From Treponema sp. UBA4267 (GTDB lineage: Bacteria > Spirochaetota > Spirochaetia > Treponematales > Treponemataceae): a DNA stretch of 17,195 bases. The stretch covers positions 1-17,195 of the forward strand of contig DGWD01000026.1 of assembly GCA_002395155.1 (NCBI GenBank). The letters are read 5' to 3'. Of the stretch, positions 1 through 6,352 are shown one piece after another (position 1 is the first letter of the stretch; each line of letters begins with the position of its first letter). Under the pieces are notes generated by a model. It was not told the DNA's origin, made no database searches, and worked only from the letters and a program-made list of their open reading frames with translations. The position numbers and the translations under genes were made by a program.

Positions 1-79
1 TTTCCTCGCTGTATGGTAATGGAATAAATGTACCGTCTTTTGCAACTGTCAGAGTGCAGTCTTTACCCTGAATGTTCAT
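1..79 (-). CDS. Partial reading frame, N-terminal 26 codons, unknown product
   Basis: Reading leftwards from an ATG at 77-79, the frame stays open to the window edge and begins MNIQGKDCTLTVAKDG. An in-frame TGA lies a few codons upstream, so this ATG is the first possible start. There is no clear Shine-Dalgarno sequence. Short beginnings of this style occur in phage virion proteins, but the piece is too small to assign. It could equally be a gene fragment. Confidence 0.35.
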   Translation of the reverse strand, partial: MNIQGKDCTLTVAKDGTFIPLPYSEE

Positions 80-177
80 AGGTAAAGTGTAAGTTCAAAG
101 TGCTTTTGTGTTTTGTTAAATAAATTTGTAGATGAGATATTGTGGTTAGTAATTGGTGCTATGATTTAGAAAGGATT

Positions 178-219
178 AGGGGGGATACCCCTGCAATGTC
201 TCTAGACATTAAAGAGACA
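178..219 (+). other. Two adjacent hairpins upstream of the exonuclease-like gene
   Basis: AGGGG (178-182) pairs with CCCCT (188-192), and TGTCTCT (197-203) pairs perfectly with AGAGACA (213-219) across a 9-base loop. No U-run follows on either strand, so these do not look like intrinsic terminators. Role unknown. Apart from these hairpins and the promoter-like boxes, 80-264 holds nothing recognisable. Confidence 0.4.
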
Positions 220-242
220 AATAAAAATCTTTTCCCATAAAT

Positions 243-258
243 TATACTTTGTTATACT
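243..258 (+). promoter_or_regulatory. Two overlapping -10 boxes before the exonuclease-like gene
   Basis: TATACT occurs at 243-248 and again at 253-258. The second would place transcription start at about the ATG at 265, giving a leaderless message; the first would give a leader of about 10 bases. No Shine-Dalgarno sequence is visible before the ATG. No good -35 hexamer is seen for either box, so this is a moderate prediction. Confidence 0.4.
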
Positions 259-264
259 TTAATT

Positions 265-1158
265 ATGAATAAAAAACATTTGGAGTATCATCCAGAAAAA
301 ACGCAGATTATTTTTTTTGATCTTGAATTTTATGTACCTAAGAAAGATCGTGATGGACGAAGAGAATTAAAAGCAAATCCATATAAAGACGGACATTTTT
401 TAATTGGTGGTACGTTTTCAAAATATTTTCCACTACTTCCAAATAATGATAAAAGAAATATAACAAAAGAGTTTTGGTTATGGGAATATACAAATGAAAA
501 AGAAATGCTATCAGATATATTACAATTTATAGATGAATCTTGGAAATTAATTCATAAAAGTAATAATCAAGCAGAATTATTTTATGCAGGAATAGGAATT
601 CAAAGAGCTGATATTCAATACCTCTTTGCCCGTTCAAAAAAATATGAACTTAAATCAGAAAGTGAATTATTTAATATTTTTTATAAAGGCCGCTTTTTAA
701 ATTTTGAAAATATTTTTATTCCTTTATTTAAAAATAAAGGAAATATGTTAAAAACCAAAACAACTAACGATATAATTAAAAAATTAAATATCCCAACTGA
801 ACGAGAATCTTCAATTGGAATCTGGGATCAATATGATTCTAAAGATTATAATTCAATAAAAGAAAGAAACAATAATGAAGTTGCAGATCTTTTAACGATT
901 TATAAAAAGTTCATAATCTACATGCATTTTAAGGAAGTTCATGAAAGATATAGTCCAAAAGTAATTGAAGAAATTCATGAGTTATTAAAATATGATGATT
1001 TCGAATTTCTTAAGAATTGCTATAAAGAGATGGATGACGGATGGTTCGTTTTGAAAACTAATCTTGATGATAGGCAAAAGAAAATTCTATGTACAATCGA
1101 AAATAAAATACAAAAAAAGAAAGTTATAAAACTGAATCAAAAAGAGGTTAAAGAATGA
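265..1158 (+). CDS. Predicted DEDD-superfamily 3'-5' exonuclease (RNase H-like fold)
   Basis: A 297-residue soluble protein. Near the N-terminus IIFFDLEFY gives a classic exonuclease motif I (D19, E21). Around 105-121, YAGIGIQRADIQYLF resembles motif II with D116. Around 201-210, NNNEVADLL resembles motif III of the RNase_H_2/YprB-type nucleases (E205, D208). By family analogy it would use two metal ions to remove nucleotides from DNA or RNA 3' ends; the substrate is unknown. The C-terminal third is lysine-rich and shows no recognisable domain. Its stop overlaps the next start (ATGA), so the two genes are translationally coupled. The gene is strikingly AT-rich compared with the prophage operon in this window, suggesting separate acquisition. 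Function is inferred from motifs only. Confidence 0.6.
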   Translation: MNKKHLEYHPEKTQIIFFDLEFYVPKKDRDGRRELKANPYKDGHFLIGGTFSKYFPLLPNNDKRNITKEFWLWEYTNEKEMLSDILQFIDESWKLIHKSNNQAELFYAGIGIQRADIQYLFARSKKYELKSESELFNIFYKGRFLNFENIFIPLFKNKGNMLKTKTTNDIIKKLNIPTERESSIGIWDQYDSKDYNSIKERNNNEVADLLTIYKKFIIYMHFKEVHERYSPKVIEEIHELLKYDDFEFLKNCYKEMDDGWFVLKTNLDDRQKKILCTIENKIQKKKVIKLNQKEVKE

Positions 1159-1385
1159 AAAAAGGAAAATATGGTTCCGTTCTAAGAATGTGTTGGAATC
1201 AATATTTCGATTATAAAAATAGATTTCCTTATGCTTCTGCTGCAGACATATATACTGTCATTCATGATAAATATGAAGCTGCCTTAAAACGTGATCCAGA
1301 TAATGGCAGTAAAATGATCTCTCTTCGCACATGGGAACTCTGGCTAAGTGATTATAAAAAGAATTTTTACATGTTTTCTTTCTAG
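1155..1385 (+). CDS. Small hypothetical protein coupled to the exonuclease-like gene
   Basis: A 76-residue protein whose ATG overlaps the upstream stop as ATGA, a typical operon arrangement. It is basic and aromatic-rich (WNQYFDYKNRFPYASAAD near the start, WELWLSDYKKNFY near the end). There is no signal peptide or membrane segment. I do not recognise the family. The last codons (MFSF-stop) run into the 5' end of the following decayed gene. The stop at 1383-1385 may therefore reflect the same frameshift that damages that gene, and the two could once have been one protein. Confidence 0.55.
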   Translation: MKKGKYGSVLRMCWNQYFDYKNRFPYASAADIYTVIHDKYEAALKRDPDNGSKMISLRTWELWLSDYKKNFYMFSF

Positions 1386-2002
1386 ATAAAAAACTTAAAG
1401 AAGTTCTTGAAAACATTAAAATTAAAGTTGATTCTGTAAAAGAGTTTGTTCAAGAAAATGGCACTAAAGAAATTATGTGGTCAGATACATATCACGGAAA
1501 TATTGAAGTAAGTGTATATTGCTTTGCAGTTCGTATTCCTGATGAAGAATACAGCTATGCTTTTAAGTTTATGTTATACGATGACCATTTAATTACAATC
1601 TGCTGTAAAGATGATACAGGTGGTTTTGAAATAACAGATGATGCTTATCAGTTTTTTTTGAAAAGCAAAGAAGAAAAAGCAAAACTTAAAGTAAAAGCAT
1701 TCCAGCTCTGCATTAATACTATTATGTATATGGATTGTTATCCTGAATGTATTGTTGATGGAATTCCTGAAGATATGGATGCTAATTCATATCCAGAAAA
1801 AACTTGTAAACTTTCTGCTTCAGAAGATATTAAAGAAATAATTAGAAGCGGTGGTTAAAAATCTCCTTATATCAAAGGTACTTATTTTATGACTTTCAGA
1901 GACGAACGTTATACAAAAATGCGTGGAAAAACCATCCGCGTAAAAGCAAAGTTTATTAAGGGAAAAGCTGTTACTGCTAAAACTGCTGAGGATTTTTCCT
2001 GA
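1371..2002 (+). pseudogene. Decayed gene of unknown family (frameshift near 1383, TAA at 1856)
   Basis: The frame reading MWSDTYHGNIEVSVYCF from ATG 1475 to TAA 1856-1858 is open far upstream (from 1358). The upstream part reads like coding sequence (LDKKLKEVLENIKIKVDSVK) but has no start codon. Adding one base near 1383 would join it to ATG 1371 as MFSFLDKKLK. After the TAA the same frame continues through KSPYIKGTYF, then MTFRDERYTKMRGKTI and VKAKFIKGKA, to TGA 2000-2002. The last part resembles the basic C-terminal tail (SP-x-RRGH, then RGK-x-V, then VKGKA) that I recall from small phage and accessory proteins. Two lesions in one gene argue for decay. A sequencing error at the T-rich spot, or a 127-residue gene simply starting at 1475, remain possible. 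Confidence 0.6.
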
Positions 2003-2031
2003 ATGGAAAATATCTAATTCTTATAAAACTT

Positions 2032-2778
2032 TTATAAATTATAAGTAAAATGGCATCTCGGAAAATTACTGCATCCTAGAAACTTGCCGTATTTTCCTTT
2101 TCGTTCAACAAGCTTACCGCCACACTTAGGACAAATCCCCATACTGATATTTGCTTTATTAAAATCTGCTTTTGCTTTAACTCCGGCTACATGGATGCTT
2201 TTTTCGTCTTTTGTATAATTCGTAAAACCTTGCAGCTTAGCTTCATAAAGTACCATTTTATCAATCGGTAAAACTTTATTTTGATAACGAAGAATTGTAT
2301 TTTTTAGATGGCGAAAGTTTATAACTTCTTTAGAACACTGTACTTTTATATCTGCCTGATTAGAAAAAGCTATTATTGGAATAAAAACATTCTGATCGGC
2401 AATTTCCAGCACTTCCATCAAAGCTTTTACATGAGCATAATTTTGTTTTAATGGATTTCTGAATTGATATTTCTGACCATAAACATTTTTTGTCCATTCC
2501 TCAGAATGTTCACCGCCAAAAATCCAGCCGGAATAATTCTTAGTTTCAATTACAAAGATTCCATATTCAGATAAAACAACATGGTCAATTTGTGTTGTCC
2601 CGTGACAGGTCTTTAATAAGACATCATTTATAACTCTGTATTGAATGTAAGGTAGTTTACTAAGAATTCTTGAAACCTTATTTTCTCCGGCACGTCCTCG
2701 TCTTCCAGGCATAGTCTTTGCCATGAAAATTGAGAAAGCGAAGGAAATAATGAATCCAAGAATTATTAATATAATCAA
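2032..2778 (-). CDS. Membrane-anchored NERD-domain nuclease with C-terminal topoisomerase-type zinc finger
   Basis: A 248-residue protein starting at TTG (2776-2778), with GAAGG about 10 bases upstream. Residues 1-19 form a hydrophobic membrane anchor followed by a basic patch (PGRRGR). The NERD (nuclease-related) core follows: QIDHVVLSEYG-x-FVIETK gives the D and ExK residues of a PD-(D/E)xK nuclease fold. The C-terminus has CPKCGGKLVERKGKYGKF followed by CSNFPRC, the C4 zinc finger of bacterial topoisomerase I. NERD proteins are predicted DNA-processing enzymes, often on mobile DNA, but their substrates are poorly known. The stop of a 48-residue ORF lies 2 bases before the start, suggesting a transcript shared with it. 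Domain calls are strong; the role is inferred. Confidence 0.85.
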   Translation of the reverse strand: MIILIILGFIISFAFSIFMAKTMPGRRGRAGENKVSRILSKLPYIQYRVINDVLLKTCHGTTQIDHVVLSEYGIFVIETKNYSGWIFGGEHSEEWTKNVYGQKYQFRNPLKQNYAHVKALMEVLEIADQNVFIPIIAFSNQADIKVQCSKEVINFRHLKNTILRYQNKVLPIDKMVLYEAKLQGFTNYTKDEKSIHVAGVKAKADFNKANISMGICPKCGGKLVERKGKYGKFLGCSNFPRCHFTYNL

Positions 2779-2780
2779 TT

Positions 2781-2927
2781 CTATGCCTTCAACCCAATAA
2801 CATTCTTCAACTGCTCATAGCTATCAACATGGTCATACTTCACGCCGCTTGTAGAAACTACATTAAACAGCTTCTTAGCACATTCAATCTTGTTAGATTC
2901 AATCTTATTAAGCTGCATATCTTCCAT
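2781..2927 (-). CDS. Small ORF (48 aa) upstream of the NERD gene
   Basis: ATG at 2925-2927 to TAG at 2781-2783, starting MEDMQLNKIESNKIECAKK and ending NVIGLKA. It is helical in character with no membrane segment or known motif. Its end is 2 bases from the TTG start of the NERD gene, and its last codons carry that gene's GAAGG ribosome-binding site, so it could act as a leader peptide or be a remnant of a longer gene. Its own Shine-Dalgarno sequence is poor. Kept because spacing and codon pattern look coding. Confidence 0.35.
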   Translation of the reverse strand: MEDMQLNKIESNKIECAKKLFNVVSTSGVKYDHVDSYEQLKNVIGLKA

Positions 2928-2988
2928 TTATAGATAAAGAAATAACCGCGCATAGCAAACTCCTTACGAAAAAAAAGTGTAAGGAATT

Positions 2989-3007
2989 ACTGTCATTTTA
3001 CTGTCAC
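2989..3007 (+). repeat. Paired direct repeat ACTGTCA(T/C), left of the tRNA remnant
   Basis: ACTGTCAT at 2989-2996 and ACTGTCAC at 3000-3007, 11 bases apart. The same pair recurs on the other side of the tRNA fragment at 3307-3326. Tandem 8-11 bp repeats next to a tRNA 3' end are what integrase arm-type binding sites look like. This reading is inference. Confidence 0.5.
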
Positions 3008-3018
3008 TGGTTAAAATG

Positions 3019-3056
3019 AAAAAAGCTAAGTCTTTACATTGTAAGGACTTAGCTTT
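3019..3056 (-). terminator. Intrinsic terminator downstream of the tRNA-Gly fragment
   Basis: AAAGCTAAGTC (3022-3032) pairs perfectly with GACTTAGCTTT (3046-3056), with TTAC/GTAA inside and a 3-base loop. On the minus strand the stem is followed by a T-rich tail ending in CATTTT. It starts about 10 bases past the tRNA 3' end in the tRNA's transcription direction, so it is most simply the tRNA gene's own terminator. Confidence 0.8.
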
Positions 3057-3066
3057 GATTAGTAAG

Positions 3067-3127
3067 AGCGGATGAAGGGAGTCGAACCCTCGTCATCAGC
3101 TTGGAAGGCCAACTTTCCTTAAACCGC
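3067..3127 (-). tRNA. Truncated tRNA-Gly(UCC)-like gene, probable attachment-site remnant
   Basis: On the minus strand the 3' half of a tRNA is intact: anticodon loop CTTCCAA (anticodon TCC, glycine) at 3101-3107, a T-arm with loop TTCGACT closed by 5 pairs, the acceptor strand CATCCGC and discriminator T at 3067. The 5' half is not a tRNA. Only GCGG (3124-3127) matches the acceptor, positions 5 and 7 mismatch, and just 8 bases separate it from the anticodon stem, leaving no room for a D-arm. An integrase target in a tRNA 3' end leaves exactly such a 3' fragment at one junction. It is very unlikely to be a working tRNA. Confidence 0.75.
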
Positions 3128-3149
3128 TGTCATATATGGATAATCACTG

Positions 3150-3234
3150 ACTCTCAAATATAATTAAGATATATGTATTTTATTATAAAATAAGCATTTA
3201 TGCAACTGAATATATTTGAAATATGTTTGAGAGT
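3150..3234. repeat. 9-bp perfect inverted repeat beside the att-like site
   Basis: ACTCTCAAA (3150-3158) and TTTGAGAGT (3226-3234) are exact reverse complements about 67 bases apart in AT-rich DNA. Near-repeats TCTATTCAATCGTCTA and CGTCTATTCAAC follow between 3240 and 3290. These could be binding sites for recombination proteins; function not shown. Confidence 0.45.
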
Positions 3235-3306
3235 ATTTGACTTTCTATTCAATCGTCTAGACAATCAGCATTTCAAACGTCTATTCAACATTTAAAATTA
3301 AAAATT

Positions 3307-3326
3307 ACTGTCACGTTTACTGTCAC
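3307..3326 (+). repeat. Paired direct repeat ACTGTCAC, right of the tRNA remnant
   Basis: ACTGTCAC occurs at 3307-3314 and 3319-3326, 12 bases apart and in the same orientation as the pair at 2989-3007. The core tRNA fragment lies between the two pairs. Arms on both sides fit an attP-like organisation or a junction between two elements integrated in tandem; this is inference. Confidence 0.5.
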
Positions 3327-3362
3327 ACACAGTCTAATTTATTATATTATAATCAGTTATGC

Positions 3363-4560
3363 GAGGGAATGTTCCCTCAAAGGTTTCCTTTAATGCCGTT
3401 CGCTCCAGCCGTACTTCGTACCGCTTCCGCTCTCTACATTTCTCGTCTTTCAGGAAACGCTCCTTCCTAAAAAGGTAGCAAACAGAGTGTTCTCTCATTC
3501 CGCTTCACTTCGTTGCGCTCCATTCGTTCACACACTGTTTGCATTTACTAGCGGGCTCGCAAGTGGGCCTTTGTGAAAGCGGCGCAAGGAGCAATGCAAG
3601 CACAGTCAGCTGCAGTCGCTCCAGGAGTGGCAGAAGAAAAGCGAAGAAGCAAAGCATCTGCCACACCTTCCGCTTTGTGCATCTGCCTGTTTCCGCAGGC
3701 GGGCACATCGTTGCAGTAAGCACTCTTTTTGTAGAAGCCGCCAAATTTATGCCTCGCGCTGTAAACTGGTCGTGAAAAAATAAAGTGCCGTCCGCGGGTG
3801 TCGCAACTTAAAACGGTGGGCACGCAAAAGGTTTCCCCCTTCCCCCCTGCCGCGGGGCACCCCCCCACAACCCCCTTCCAAAAAATATTGAATGCAATAT
3901 ACCGCTCTCGGGGGGATTAAGGGGGCAACCTTTTGCTCAACATTGCAGTTGTCCCACCGTTTTAAGATGCTCAGTTGGTCTTACAAGGGCGGCTTTTTGG
4001 GGAACTATTTTCGTATGGGACAAATTGTTGCTTCAGTCGCACAGGCACCGCTAGTGCCTGCGCTCCATCAGCAAGGGGGCAACGTCCTTGTTGCCCCCAT
4101 CTTACACATAAACTTTTTTGAAATCAGTAAAAGTTCCATCGTTCACAGCTTCGCTACAGGCGCTCTGGTCGCACCTCCTTGTGCTCCCGACGCGCCTTCC
4201 GCTCAGCAAAAATCTACCAGCTCCAGAAGCAGACTTGCCAAAAGTTATGGCCGCTTCGCGACCTTATGTTTGAAGCAAGACTGCTTCTTCCGTGTTCATC
4301 TTCCAAATTAAAAATCTCTCTTCCAGGTCCGCCTGCGGCGGACAACGTGATGATCCTCCACCCGAAACTTTATCTTCCAGACTCCGCTCAGACAGCTTTC
4401 AAAAGTTGCGGATGCTTCGCAACCGCTTTAGTTTGTAAAGCAGTCTTCGCTCCGGTAGACTTCTTCTCCTGTCGCCGCTTTCGCGGCGACGTTCTGATTT
4501 TAAAACTCGCGGGGGGAGCGCGCGCAGCGATCTTGTTTTTTCTTACAAAAAATTTAATTC
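3363..4560. other. GC-rich non-coding tract dense in perfect short hairpins
   Basis: This 1.2-kb stretch is clearly richer in G and C than its surroundings, and its open frames overlap on both strands without ribosome-binding sites or recognisable domains. It contains many exact palindromes: GAGGGAA/TTCCCTC (3363-3378), AGGCAC/GTGCCT (around 4043-4058), GGGGGCAAC/GTTGCCCCC (4075-4098), GTCCGCC/GGCGGAC (4327-4343) and GTCGCCGC/GCGGCGAC (4471-4490). I see no protein gene. It may be an accumulation of small palindromic repeats or a long structured RNA region. Confidence 0.6.
3807..3966. repeat. 160-bp imperfect inverted-repeat element
   Basis: The outer arms CTTAAAACGGTGGG (3807-3820) and CCCACCGTTTTAAG (3953-3966) are exact reverse complements. 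Inner arms GCAAAAGG-TT-x-CCCCCTT (3824-3841) and AAGGGGGCAACCTTTTGC (3919-3936) match with one difference. The right arm has 16 bases between outer and inner segments against 3 on the left. The centre holds CCCCC-rich sequence and an ATATTG/CAATAT hairpin. The shape suggests a MITE-like or REP-like element, but no target duplication was identified. Confidence 0.6.
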
Positions 4561-4900
4561 ATTGACTTTAAAATCAAACAACGCTTAGTTGTTTATATAC
4601 GTATTTTTTTATTATATGTATATATTCATTTAAATATTTATATTTTTTCTTTAGTAATGCGTTGCTAAAGAAAATTTTAAAATAAAAGCAATTCAAACAC
4701 ATTCAATATTATTTCAAAAATAATCAAAGATATCCAAACACAGCAACGCTTTTGCAACTTTATGCTTTTTTTTGCGTTGCAAGCAACGCATATTTTACTA
4801 TCCTACAAAAGCTTCTCTTTTCTCTCTTATTTTTATGCAACGCATAAAGGGCGAAGCCAATCAGGGGGCATGGGGGAAAAGGAATTATAAAATAAAATTA
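4561..4900. other. AT-rich stretch with repeated GCAACGC words
   Basis: An AT-rich segment (about 4560-4740) is followed by the heptamer GCAACGC or its complement at 4659-4665, 4743-4749, 4774-4780, 4783-4789 and 4837-4843. The middle two form a perfect palindrome around AA. CTTTAG (4649-4654) also pairs with CTAAAG (4665-4670). AT-rich DNA beside short iterated words can mark a replication origin or a regulatory region, but nothing here proves it. No gene is seen. Confidence 0.35.
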
Positions 4901-4914
4901 AGAACAAAAATCCA

Positions 4915-4930
4915 TATAATCTGTTATAAT
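4915..4930 (+). promoter_or_regulatory. Candidate -10 boxes for the 260-residue gene
   Basis: TATAAT occurs exactly at 4915-4920 and 4925-4930, 22-37 bases before the ATG at 4952. No clear TTGACA-type -35 is seen upstream. The AGGAG at 4941-4945 is a normal ribosome-binding site for ATG 4952 and decides the start against longer upstream options. Confidence 0.5.
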
Positions 4931-4951
4931 GTTGTGCAAAAGGAGAACATT

Positions 4952-5734
4952 ATGGTAACAAAAAGAGGAAATGAATATTTCGAATTTGCAATTGTTTTAT
5001 ACAATGATGATCAAAAACCTGGTTATCTTGCAGCACATCTTTCAGGTAATGAAGAAGAAGTCATTAAAAAAGCAAAAAAGTTATGGAACGATTTTATTCC
5101 ATATCCTCTTATATCCAGCACTCCGAAAGAAGATAAATATCCCGTAAACCTTTCTCCTAATCATGCAGCAACTTTTTTCGATTGGTTTTATTCACCAGAT
5201 TTGAAACGCTGGTTTATATCTGGCCAGCAAATTCCTTGTCCAAAATCAAAAATCGAAAAATCAAAAGATTTCAAAATTAAAAGCAAAGTAAAAGTTGGAA
5301 AAAGAATATTAAAAGATCTGACTGAACAATATGAAGAATGGCTTGATGAAGACCGTACTCTTATGTTCTCAACAGAAACTGAAATTGAATTTGTTTCTGA
5401 TAGTGCAACCTATAAACGCGCCATGTTCTTCTCTCTCGAAATCTTAAGCCGTATGCAGCAGTTTGTAGGAACAACAATTCAGGAAAACTTTGCCGTCTTT
5501 ACTCCAGCTGAAGATGACCTTTTCAAAATCCTGGCATGGAAAAAGAATGAGGACACAATCCGTATCCAGATTCACGACTACAACAACGATAAAAAAGTAG
5601 AAGTTGTTTTCGATGCAGAAATCCCGCTTGTAAATTTTATGGTTGCTTTTGAAATGTATTTTAATAAGGTAACTGTTAAACACTGTGAATTATTGGAAGA
5701 AGTAAAAAATAGTAATAAATTAGGAGATAAATAA
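4952..5734 (+). CDS. Hypothetical protein, 260 aa
   Basis: Start chosen at ATG 4952 because AGGAG sits 6 bases upstream and promoter boxes lie between it and earlier in-frame ATGs; the upstream extension (from 4772) reads through repeat-rich non-coding DNA. The protein begins MVTKRGNEYFEFAIVLYND, has a lysine-rich linker around residues 98-120, then a helical segment (LTEQYEEWLDEDR) and a C-terminal alpha/beta part ending in KNSNKLGDK. No signal peptide, membrane segment, catalytic motif or zinc ligands are evident, and I do not recognise the family. It stands alone and is followed by a terminator-like hairpin. Confidence 0.75.
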   Translation: MVTKRGNEYFEFAIVLYNDDQKPGYLAAHLSGNEEEVIKKAKKLWNDFIPYPLISSTPKEDKYPVNLSPNHAATFFDWFYSPDLKRWFISGQQIPCPKSKIEKSKDFKIKSKVKVGKRILKDLTEQYEEWLDEDRTLMFSTETEIEFVSDSATYKRAMFFSLEILSRMQQFVGTTIQENFAVFTPAEDDLFKILAWKKNEDTIRIQIHDYNNDKKVEVVFDAEIPLVNFMVAFEMYFNKVTVKHCELLEEVKNSNKLGDK

Positions 5735-5774
5735 CTATAATTAAAATATCAGTTTTCAAGAGTCCTTTTGGGAC

Positions 5775-5804
5775 AAATCCCTGTTGTTAAGTAAACAGGG
5801 ATTT
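5775..5804 (+). terminator. Intrinsic terminator after the 260-residue gene
   Basis: AAATCCCTGTT (5775-5785) pairs exactly with AACAGGGATTT (5794-5804) across an 8-base loop, about 40 bases after the stop codon. The following bases (TATATAG) are only weakly T-rich, so efficiency is uncertain. Confidence 0.7.
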
Positions 5805-5810
5805 TATATA

Positions 5811-5847
5811 GTTGTATCACCTTCCATTTTCAGAAGTTAATCCACTT
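5811..5847 (-). repeat. Copy A of the cassette-like direct repeat
   Basis: This begins GTTGTATCACCTTCCATTTT on the plus strand. On the minus strand it encodes SGLTSENGR followed by TGA, then ATACAAC. It is the most diverged copy (AGTTAA and ACTT where the others have AGCTAA and ACCT). Upstream on the minus strand the frame reads PSIPTSSGLTSENGR after a stop, so it is the tail of a decayed small ORF. Confidence 0.7.
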
Positions 5848-6033
5848 GAAGTCGGAATTGAAGGTTATCGACAGATTATGCAATTAAAAAAAATCAGGTA
5901 ATCAAAAAAGGTTGGTTTCGAACCAACTGCCAACGCCTCAAAGAGTCGCCCGTCGCTCCCATATTCGGTTTCTTCTTCTGCTTACCTCAATTGAATAATA
6001 CGGCTGACAGCCTCATAAGTCAAGCAATCTTTT
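5848..6033 (-). other. Spacer between repeat copies A and B, no intact gene
   Basis: This holds a short GGCTG/CAGCC hairpin near 6003-6013 and the minus-strand terminator at 5904-5927. The longest minus-strand frames starting with ATG are under 25 codons. The combination of repeat-borne upstream region, hairpin and terminator would allow a small non-coding RNA, but no promoter was identified. Confidence 0.3.
5904..5927 (-). terminator. Intrinsic terminator, minus strand, within the repeat array
   Basis: Read on the minus strand, GTTGGTT (5927-5921), loop CGA and AACCAAC (5917-5911) are followed by C and six T (5909-5904). It would end transcripts coming from the 78-residue gene. The hairpin also looks like a tRNA T-arm (GTTGG TTCGAAA CCAAC), but no tRNA surrounds it. 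Confidence 0.7.
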
Positions 6034-6070
6034 GTTGTATCACTTTCCATTTTCAGAAGCTAATCCACCT
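6034..6070 (-). repeat. Copy B of the cassette-like direct repeat
   Basis: GTTGTATCACTTTCCATTTT begins the plus-strand copy. On the minus strand it supplies the last codons GGLASENGK and the TGA stop (6040-6042) of the 78-residue gene, followed by ATACAAC. It lies 223 bases from copy A and 249 from copy C. Confidence 0.8.
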
Positions 6071-6276
6071 TCTAGCGGTCCATTTTTTACAATGCTTTCA
6101 TAATAAAATGCAAGTTTTTTTTCTAATGGGATAGGTATAATCAAACCTTCTTTTTTTATTTTTTCAATATCGTTTTTACAGTCATCAATACACGATATTA
6201 TCCAATACTTATCAAATCCTTTTTCAAGGGCTATCTTGGAGAATTCTTCTTCTGTCATAGAAATTATTTTTTCCAT
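6040..6276 (-). CDS. Small cassette-like protein, 78 aa, unknown function
   Basis: Starts MEKIISMTEEEFSKIALEKG and ends GPLEGGLASENGK. It is acidic and helical, with an amphipathic middle (KNDIEKIKKEG) and no signal peptide or zinc ligands. The ATG lies just after repeat copy C, whose AAGGTG about 14 bases upstream is the only ribosome-binding candidate. The stop lies inside copy B. The gene is therefore bounded precisely by two copies of a direct repeat, like a mobile cassette or a member of a tandemly duplicated small-gene family whose neighbours have decayed. I do not recognise the family. Confidence 0.6.
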   Translation of the reverse strand: MEKIISMTEEEFSKIALEKGFDKYWIISCIDDCKNDIEKIKKEGLIIPIPLEKKLAFYYESIVKNGPLEGGLASENGK

Positions 6277-6282
6277 ATTTTA

Positions 6283-6319
6283 GTTGTATCACCTTCTATT
6301 TTCAGAAGCTAATCCACCT
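6283..6319 (-). repeat. Copy C of the cassette-like direct repeat
   Basis: This begins GTTGTATCACCTTCTATTTT. On the minus strand it reads GGLASENRR then TGA, immediately preceded by an in-frame TAA, so it is a repeat tail without its own gene. Its AAGG lies upstream of the 78-residue gene. Confidence 0.8.
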
Positions 6320-6352
6320 TATTTGGGATGATTTAAAAATTACAGTGTTGAA

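Noticed and set aside
3505..4565. Several open reading frames of 78-139 codons on both strands in the GC-rich tract
   Set aside because: They overlap each other, have no ribosome-binding sites, show cysteine/serine/arginine-rich accidental composition, and cover hairpins and the inverted-repeat element.
4772..4951. N-terminal extension of the 260-residue protein to 4772
   Set aside because: It covers repeat-rich and promoter-like sequence, while ATG 4952 has a proper AGGAG.
5904..5960. A tRNA gene suggested by the perfect T-arm-like hairpin
   Set aside because: No acceptor stem, anticodon arm or D-arm can be drawn around it, and the six T after the stem identify a terminator.
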